From NCBI GenBank assembly GCA_027886185.1, contig WOAB01000188.1, forward strand, positions 186,001 to 250,000: a stretch of 64,000 bases of DNA, written 5' to 3'. The stretch comes from Rheum nobile (taxonomy: Eukaryota > Streptophyta > Magnoliopsida > Caryophyllales > Polygonaceae). The notes under the pieces were generated by a model. It made no database searches. It worked only from the letters and a program-made list of their open reading frames with translations, and was not told where the DNA came from. Position numbers and translations under genes: made by a program. Shown here one piece after another: positions 57,215-64,000 of the stretch (its first letter is position 1; every line of letters begins with the position of its first letter).

Positions 57215-58395
57215 ACACGTTTATGCCGATGCACTACAGAGTAATGGACTCTATGTGCTGGAACAAGGATCCAGAATATATAACATAAACACCAAAAAGC
57301 AAAAATCAAATTAATCTAACACCACCTATTTATGGCATTGTTGATTAGGTCACATTAGCTTAAATCACATGAAGAAGCTCCAAAAGGATGGACTTCTAAC
57401 CTCATTTGATTGTGAATCATTTGAAACATGTGAATCTTGCCTAATGGGAAAGATAACAAGGTCACCTTTTACTGGAGTGAGTGAAAGGGCAACCGAGCTT
57501 TTGGCCCTAATACATACAGATGTATGTAGACCAATGAGCATAGAAGCTAGAGGTGGTTACAGATACTTCATAACCTTTACTGATGATTTATGTAGATATG
57601 GATACATATACTAAATGAAGCATAAGTCTGAATCTTTTAAAGGTCAAAGAGTTTCAGAATGAAGTTGAAAATCAACTTGGCAAGAAAATTAAAGCACTAC
57701 GATCTGATCATGGTGGTGAATATTTGAGTCAAGAATTTGAACATCATTTAAGAAGTTGTGGGATTGTCTCACAACTAACTCCACCTGGAACACCACGATT
57801 GAATGGTGTGTCTGAAAGGAGGAATATGACCTTGTTGGACATGGTTCGATCTATGATGAGTTTTGCTGATCTTCCAATATCTTTCTGGGGATATGCTCTC
57901 ACAACTGCAGTGTTCACACTAAACAGGACTCCGTCCAAAGCTATAGATAAGACACCATATGAGTTATGGACTAGAAGAGTTCCAATCTTGTCTTTTCTAA
58001 AGATCTGGGGATGTGAAGCTTATGTAAAACGTTTACTAGCTGATAAGCTTGCACCCAAATTAGATAAGTGCATCTTTGTAAGGTATCCTAAGGAAACCAA
58101 AGGATACTACTTCTACAATCTTAGTGAGCACAAAGTGTTTGTTGCTAGGGATAGTGTCTTTATGGAAAAAGAATTTGTTTCCAAGAAGTCAAGTGGGAGA
58201 AATGTTGATCTCGAAGAAGTTCGAGAAGAGCAACAAACTGAGCAACAAGATGACATGGATTACTCTATGTCAGAGACGACGGTATTTGGGGACCTGATCC
58301 CACAAGGAGAGGGAACTCATACACCGGAGGTAGTGGAGTCGCAAGACCCCATACCTATCGTTTCTCATGAATCTGATTCCAATGAGGTCCCATAA
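57215..58395 (+). pseudogene. Copia-B pre-integrase and integrase
   Basis: Pre-integrase words GLYVLEQGSRIYNINTKK and YLWHC*LGHISLNHMKKL (a stop near 57346) give the zinc-binding H/H, with CESCLMGK supplying the cysteines. The integrase core has HTDVC and FTDDLCRYG, a frameshift near 57640, then DHGGEY and NGVSERRN with the catalytic glutamate. The expected HTDVCGPM reads HTDVCRPM. The frame runs to a stop at 58393-58395 after an acidic linker. Confidence 0.8.
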
Positions 58396-58401
58396 AATGT
58401 T

Positions 58402-59108
58402 GTGGCAGATCCTCATGTTCTTCAGCCCACACGTAGATCAGATAGGCCTAGAGCGCAGTCAAAGAGATATGTTGATTTCATAATGACTGCGAGTTTGGAC
58501 ATCCTGCATTTAGAAAGCGATGAGCCTACTACATACAAGCAAGATGTGGTGAGTCCAGACTCCGAGAAATGGCGTATTGCCATGAAGTCTGAAATGGATT
58601 CCATGTTTGAGAATCAAGTATGGGACTTGATAGATTTGCCAGATGGGATAGTACCCATAGGGTGCAAATGGGATTACAAACTCAAAACAGACAAGGATGG
58701 AAACGTAACAGTTTTCAAAGCGAGACTGGTTACAAAAGGCTTTAAACATATTCATGGTACTGACTATGATGAAACCTTCTCTCCAGTCGGCATGATCAGA
58801 TCCATTCGGATACTCCTAGCAACTGCATCTCATTATGATTATGAGATCTAGCAAATGGATGTCAAGACCGCTTTTCTAAATGTGTATTTAGAAGAAGATG
58901 TGTACATGACACGGCCTGAAGGTTTTGAGGATCCACAGAATCCTAGGAAAGTATGCAAGCTAAAGAAGTCCATTTATGGACTTAAGCAAGCATTAAGGAG
59001 TTGGAACCTTTGATTTGATGAAGTTGTCAAATAGTTTGACTTCATCAGATGTGAAGAAGAACCTTGTATTTACAAGAAGTTTAGTGGGAGCAAAGTGGTC
59101 TTCCTAGT
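58402..59108 (+). pseudogene. Copia-B reverse transcriptase, N-terminal part
   Basis: From RRSDRPR and DSEKWRIAMKSEMDSM through GCKWDYKLK, KARLVTKGF, DYDETFSPV and QMDVKTAFLN to IYGLKQA, ending VVFLVLY at the hAT insertion. In-frame stops at EI*QMD (58849-58851) and in the RSWN*FDEVVK* region. Standard Ty1/copia RT order. Confidence 0.85.
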
Positions 59109-59239
59109 CTTGTATGTAAGGATGGGCAAAAGTAGACTAGACTGTAAGACCAGACCGGACCGGACCGCAAATTTCCGGTTCGGTCCACGGTCTGAGAATT
59201 TTACATTTCCGATCTTACGGACCGGTCCGGTCTGGAAGC

Positions 59240-60548
59240 ATAATTAGGGAGAAGCGCTTTTCAGTGCCTGATTCTACGAAGTGAAAGATCACTTTTCCTT
59301 TGTTTCGAATTGACATCGGGAGAGACAACATCGGTTGGCTAGACAACTAACCCGAAGTTTGATCGAGTCCCAGAGATGTGCCCTGACAGCATAGTTCGCC
59401 TTCCGAACCTCTAATGCCCTCTGAAAGGAAAGAACGAGTTGCTTCCCCCTTTCCTCCACCACCAGCAACAACTAAGGCGTCACCCGCAATCGAGTTCTCG
59501 GTTTTACCTCGAAAAAAATAGAATCCCTTGAGTTAACCGTTGAAGAGGAATCAGAAATGGAACCTTTGGCGATATTCTCCCCTACACCCGTTCGGTAGTC
59601 TACTTCGGTTACAACACTCTTTCCCCCCGGGGCTAGCTTTGCTTGCTTCCCTGTTCCTTTGGTAAGACCTTGATTAAAAGTAAAGGAATAAGAATTGGCG
59701 AATCGGCTTTCTTTGTCTATGAATAGGCTGCCCAAAATAGGTACGTTTAGCCATCGCGTATCGTATCAAGATGCACGAAGTACAGAAGTAAAGGGTGTCG
59801 ATATCAGAGAGACTTAGTAGGGTGAATCGACCAGTCAAAGCAAAGGGGCATGACGAGGACTCAGAAACGGAGATGGCAAAGAAGACGACAGACATGACGA
59901 AAGGATGGCTAGTGAGGGGGCGAGCCAATCCAAGCGGGGAGAGGTCGACCACAAGGAGCTGCAGTTTGGCACACTACCAGAACTAGCGAAGGAGCAGGCG
60001 CTGGTTTTGTGATTCTTTCCCCTTTTGGCAAGGAAGACTTGGTTTTCATTCAAGTTGACTTCCCCTCCGTAAATTCCTAGAAAAGGAACTCTCGGAAAAT
60101 CACCTAAATGGTGAAGAAAAGAACACATCGATGGTGCTAAAGATGCAATTCAAATAGGAGTTTCACCTAGGTAATGTAATTCACTCCGGAAGAAAACCTC
60201 TCAGACCCATTAGTGAAGCAAGAAAGTGAACGTCGGAGAATCTCTGGTTTGAAATCCCATAACAGGAAGAAAAGGCAGTTCCCTATCGAGTGAATCTGTC
60301 CTCACTTCCGGCTCGTTCACTCTTTTCGGACTTCCCATCTCTTTGATTTGACTACCTCATTTTGATCGAGTAATTGTCGGGTTGAAGCAATAGAAGCAAT
60401 AATTGACAGGTGGGTTCACTCCTAAATTCTGTATAGTGATGTACAAGATTTGAAGAGAGGGAATTAGGGAAGCTACGGAATTCCATTTGTTCAGTTGCCT
60501 TTAAGTAGTCCTCAGTTTCAATTGAAATAGAGAGGAAGATTGTTTTAC
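59240..60548. other. Mitochondrial-like DNA inside the hAT element
   Basis: About 1.3 kb lacking the GGTCCGG motifs. Its base composition and short purine/pyrimidine phrasing differ from everything around it and resemble plant mitochondrial intergenic DNA. No gene recognised. Origin is inference; it needs a search. Confidence 0.35.
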
Positions 60549-60774
60549 AGTCTGGACCGGTCGGACCGTAAAAATTAAAAAAAAAGGTTTAAAACATTTT
60601 TGGGCGTAATTTTTACGGTCCAGTCCGGTCCATAATTTTTAGAGTACGGACCGTATTCAAACAATTTAAATGTCGAAAATTATGAAATCTGGTCTTCCCG
60701 GTCCGGACCGTGGACCAGACCGTATCGGTCCGGTCCGGTCCGGTCCATACTTTAAATTTTTTATGGTCCGCCGG

Positions 60775-60900
60775 TTCGGACCGGACCGTACGTGTCCGGA
60801 CCGGACCGGACTGTATGTGTCCGGACCGGACCGGACCGTACGTGTCCGAACCGGACCGGACTGTACGTGTCCGGACCAGACCGGACCGTACGTGTCCGGA
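60775..60900. repeat. 25-bp tandem repeat (five copies) in hAT subterminal region
   Basis: The core GT(A)(C/T)GTGTCCGG begins at 60788, 60813, 60838, 60863 and 60888, an exact 25-bp period, each followed by ACCGGACCGGAC. Such subterminal arrays are typical transposase-binding regions of hAT elements. Confidence 0.8.
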
Positions 60901-60917
60901 CCGGATGCCCATCCTTA

Positions 60918-61888
60918 CTTGTATGTGGATGACATACTACTCATTGGAAATGACATTCCTATGCTGGAGTCCGTTAAGGACTGGCTTAAGAAGAATTTCT
61001 CAATGAAGGACTTAGGAGGGGCCGAGTACATTTTAGGCATCAAGATCTATAGAGATAGGTCTAAGAGACTTATGTGGATAAGGTTCTTGATATTTTCAAT
61101 ATGAAGAATTCCAAGAAGGGATTCTAGCCTATGCAGCATGGCTTACATCTCAGCAAGAAGCAGTGCCCAGTGACACCTGCTGAGCTAGAGAGAATGAGTA
61201 GGATTCCTTATGCATCTGCAGTAGGATCCATCATGTATGCCATGGTTTGTACTCGTCCGGATGTTGCATTCGCTTTGAGCGTGTGTGGCAGATACCAATC
61301 GACTCCAGGTGAAGCACACTAGAATGCAGCTAAGAACATCCTTAAGTACTTGAGAAGGACTAAGGATGATTTCTTAGTGTATGGAGGACATGATGAGCTG
61401 ATCGTTCACGGATTAACTGATACAAGCTTCTAGACATATAGAGATGACTTTCGGTCCCATTCCGAATACAACTTCATTCTTAATGGAGGGGTTGTGAGCT
61501 GGAAGAGCTCAAAGCAAGACATGGTAGCTGATTCTACGATAGAGGCTGAGTACATTGCTGCAGTGGATGCAGCTAAGGAAGTTGTCTGGATAAGGAAGTT
61601 CATTACCGAGCTTTGTGTGGTTCCCAGTTGTGCTAAGGTAATTGACATCTATTGCGACAACAATGGTTCCATTGCCCAATCCAAGGAACCAAGCTCTAAC
61701 TCCAAATCCAGACACATGCTCAGGAAATACCACGTCATTCGAGACTATGTCCAGAGGGGTGATGTGAGGTTATGAAAAATACACACGGATGACAACATTG
61801 TAGATCCGTTGAGTAAACCTCTATCCAAGCCCAAGCATGATAGTCACACTAGGGCTAAGAGACTCCAGCACATTGGAGAATGGCTTTG
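60918..61888 (+). pseudogene. Copia-B RT C-terminal part and RNase H
   Basis: Resumes at the catalytic VDDILLIGND of RT, then WLKKNFSMKDLGGAEYILGIKI. After frameshifts come SKKQCPVTPAELERM, YASAVGSIMYAM and TRPDVAFALSV. RNase H: VSWKSSKQDMVADSTIEAEY, CDNNGSIAQ and KSRHMLRKYHVIRDYV. Stops occur near 61322, 61432 and 61773. Ends at HIGEWL*. Confidence 0.85.
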
Positions 61889-62699
61889 AGATTGTATTGT
61901 TTTGAGATTATGGATGTTGATTTCATGATTGTTGAAACATTGCATCATGTTTGTTTTTGAAATAAAGTTTCATTATTATTTAATTATGGTTTAGAATTAA
62001 ATAAAAAGTCCTAATAATTTATAATCATCAAATAGGATTATCATAAAAGTTATGGTGGATGAAACCCTATTAAGTGAACCGATATTATGAATTATGAGTT
62101 GTCCGTAGTCTAAGTCATTAAATTGGACATAAATGACTCAATACAGACTATTATTTAAGTTGATTGATAGCGCCAAGTTTCACAGGCTATAGGGACATGG
62201 AGATGTCTAATCTTACATGGACATGTATGGTGGATACGTGTTGGGCATACCTACCTTAAGATTCTTCAAATAAGTTGTAGAATTTTAAGTTGAACTATGA
62301 TTAGTAGATTCCTCAGAATGAGTGCGATATACCTCTTTCTTGGTAATTGGTAGTCTTTGACATTGTCAAACACCGTTGCGTAAAAGGCGGCTATAAAGGC
62401 CGTGATCGGGATTGCTAAAAATTGAGTGTGAGCTATAGTCACACAAGATTGGAGAATTCCTCCTATTTATATATCTGTATATATATGGATAGGAACGGTG
62501 TCTTGGCCACTTGAAGCGTAAGAAGTAAAAATGCATGGCCGGGCTCAAATGGATTAATAGTAATCATTTGTTTTGACAGTTCAAGCTCGGAGTTCAAGAA
62601 ACAACTTGAATATTGATATGGATTACATAAGATGTCATCATATCATCAAATTAGATACTAAGTGACAAAGGAATTGATATTGCACACTTGTATAAGGAC
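61889..62699 (+). other. Copia-B 3' untranslated part, no gene
   Basis: Non-coding AT-rich stretch between RNase H and the polypurine run AAGTGGGAGAT at 62700-62710. Confidence 0.5.
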
Positions 62700-62710
62700 A
62701 AGTGGGAGAT

Positions 62711-63396
62711 TGAAGGAATATGTCTCTTAATCAAGATGGCAATAACTAATGATAGAATAGGATTATAATGGAGATTAATAATACAGATATTTTAGGTAGT
62801 CTTAGTGCTTTGCTAGAAGCCAACTATGACATATGTGATAAATTAAAAATGGCCCATTGCTATTTTATCCGGGTCCTATAAGGTCACATACGATAGAGTA
62901 ATTGGGCTAGATCAAAGCAACCCGATGCCCATAGTAGGACAAAGGAATTTTGGCTATATGGTAATGTTGGAAGAGTGAATTGTTCATCAAGTAATAATTA
63001 AGGATTATCTATTTGCTTGATGATATATGGAAATAAATCTTTTGGAAAGATAAGATATTATATCAACCATAAATATCTATTTCTAGTTAAAAGGAGATTT
63101 ATCTTATGAGATATATTATATCACGGCCGTACTCAAATTTTGGTGGAGTTTGTTTGTTCTCGTTCGTTCGTTCTAGCAAACAAAGGCAAGACGATCTAGT
63201 ACAGTGCTCGTGTGGATCAAGTAGAGGAGTCACACCTGAGGCTCTTTTCTCCAAGGAGATCCTAGTAACAAGTTTTGCATCAAAATGTATGTTACTCTTT
63301 CACATATGATTCGTATCAAGTTTATGCATGAGATCCTAAGTTAGATGTTAGAAAACTATTTTATGAAATTTCCTTTAAAGCATCTAAATCCCTAGA
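62711..63396 (+). repeat. Copia-B 3' LTR (686 bp)
   Basis: Pairs with 55438-56258 apart from a ~135-bp deletion between ATCTTATGAGATATA and CACGGCCGTACTC. Confidence 0.85.
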
Positions 63397-63401
63397 AAAA
63401 C

Positions 63402-64000
63402 ATGAAGACATTGTTGCTACTAGGACGAGAAAATGTTTAGGTAATCTTCTTGTTGATGATCTTGGTATATGCATCTCAGATTATTGGTTGGCCACGTTTA
63501 TAGCACCAGGCTCTGTAAATCAGATAAGACGAGTTGGTAAGTAGTATTTATTTCCCACTTAAAAGAAGTGGATTGCAATTGGATATGGTTATTCTAATTG
63601 GCCCATTAATAAGTTTCATGTAAAATCAGTTTTATCAACAACAACATGTGTTCTAGAATGCATCCTTACAACATCGTTGTTACTTTAAGAGTAGTGTGCT
63701 ACTTCAAGCCTGAAATTTCAATGTCATTTGTTTGGCCTTTGTACTAAATGGTTACAACTGTGATTTTAGCTCTCAGGACACCTTATGCGTACATATGGTT
63801 ATTGATGGGTTCCAACCCCCCTTGTCCTTCATCAACGACACCGGCGAGCCATGGGCACCTCGCCTCCACATTGGGGGATGGCCGAATGATAGGTGTTATA
63901 TCATACACCTTTACTAGAAATTATTAGCATGATTTGGAGGAGTTTTGGATGAGTTTTGGAGCTAAGTCTGTGATCCCTGAAGTTATGGAGAGAAGTGAAG
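63402..64000 (+). other. Outer sequence with a possible exon and possible LTR start
   Basis: 63402-63536 is open and protein-like (KHEDIVATRTRKCLGNLL, CISDYWLATFIAPG), ending at a good splice donor G/GTAAGT near 63536. I do not recognise the family. At 63889 TGATAGGTGTTATATCA begins a stretch with an LTR-like start; its partner would be beyond the window. Both are weak calls. Confidence 0.35.

Larger units (their letters stand above)
59117..60917. mobile_element. Non-autonomous hAT-type element (1,801 bp) with organelle-like cargo
   Basis: Exact 12-bp terminal inverted repeats TAAGGATGGGCA/TGCCCATCCTTA, flanked by the 8-bp TSD CTTGTATG (59109-59116, 60918-60925): the TSD length and terminus type of the hAT superfamily. 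Both subterminal regions are dense in GGTCCGG/CCGGACC. No transposase. The TSD lies on the codons for LYV of the copia YVDD motif, so insertion split the RT active site. Confidence 0.85.
55438..63396 (+). mobile_element. Copia-B: Ty1/copia element lacking gag/protease, carrying a hAT insertion
   Basis: LTRs 55438-56258 (821 bp) and 62711-63396 (686 bp; lacks about 135 bp present in the left copy). TSD AAAAC at 55433-55437 and 63397-63401; A-rich, so moderate weight. The left LTR ends CCCAACA and the right CCCTAGA, so its CA end has mutated. The primer site follows the left LTR and a purine run precedes the right LTR. Integrase, RT and RNase H are present with stops. No gag or protease coding was found in the 0.95 kb between primer site and the pre-integrase motif. 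Confidence 0.85.

Noticed and set aside
60775..60900. Regular repeat spacing suggesting a CRISPR array
   Set aside because: The 25-bp units are contiguous with no unique spacers and lie in a plant transposon.
60613..61006. Open frames on both strands made of repeated VRSGP / RTGPD peptides
   Set aside because: They translate the 25-bp GGACCG tandem array of the hAT subterminal region; not a protein.
1..64000. tRNA, rRNA or a bacterial-type operon
   Set aside because: Nothing recognisable by eye; I cannot exclude a short tRNA without a covariance-model scan.

Overview
The window is nuclear DNA of a flowering plant, from a retrotransposon-packed and probably heterochromatic region. It holds LTR retrotransposons of both plant superfamilies, their iMet-type primer sites, a Mutator-type and a hAT-type DNA element, a DUF1985 pseudogene, and very little unique sequence. 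I cannot name the species. I see no rRNA, tRNA, CRISPR or bacterial feature.

Layout. 1-3986 is a minus-strand non-autonomous LTR element (LARD-2; its left LTR is cut by the window edge). It sits inside the protease of an old plus-strand chromovirus (CRM-3) whose remaining pol runs to 7203. From 7204 to 13535 is older sequence with a DUF1985 (Ulp1-MULE type) pseudogene on the minus strand, a degenerate repeat field, and a non-autonomous Mutator-like element (10241-11091) with a 9-bp target duplication. From 13536 to 54881 is one continuous nest, resolved by TG..CA ends and target-site duplications (TSDs). Copia-A (13536-54881, minus) contains CRM-1 (14472-54249, minus, TSD CGCTG). CRM-1 contains a Tat-lineage Ty3/gypsy element (15281-51045, minus, TSD GTGAG). 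The Tat element contains two insertions: LARD-1 (17631-33327, minus, TSD GCTGC) and CRM-2 (35779-44552, plus, TSD AATAG). LARD-1 contains a Tekay-type chromovirus (19877-30804, minus, TSD ATGGC). A second copia element, Copia-B (55438-63396, plus), follows. It is split exactly at its reverse-transcriptase YVDD motif by a hAT-type element (59117-60917) that carries about 1.3 kb of organelle-like DNA. The last 600 bp is outer sequence with one possible exon.

Coding content is almost all gag-pol in decay. The youngest copies (Tekay, CRM-2) are open apart from a few in-frame stops. The Tat, CRM-3 and copia copies carry frameshifts as well. Three extra coding regions do not belong to the standard gag-pol set. 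The Tekay leader has an unbroken 312-codon acidic ORF upstream of gag. The Tat element has a four-exon antisense ORF (Transposase_28-like, coiled-coil) between integrase and the 3' LTR. LARD-1 has a roughly 610-codon proline-rich ORF of unknown function, split by the Tekay insertion. CRM-1, CRM-2 and both LARDs also share a trait: the polypurine tract is itself translated (QEGE-type motif) and the reading frame continues into the LTR.

All boundaries and TSDs were read by eye. Clade names rest on remembered family motifs, not on a search.
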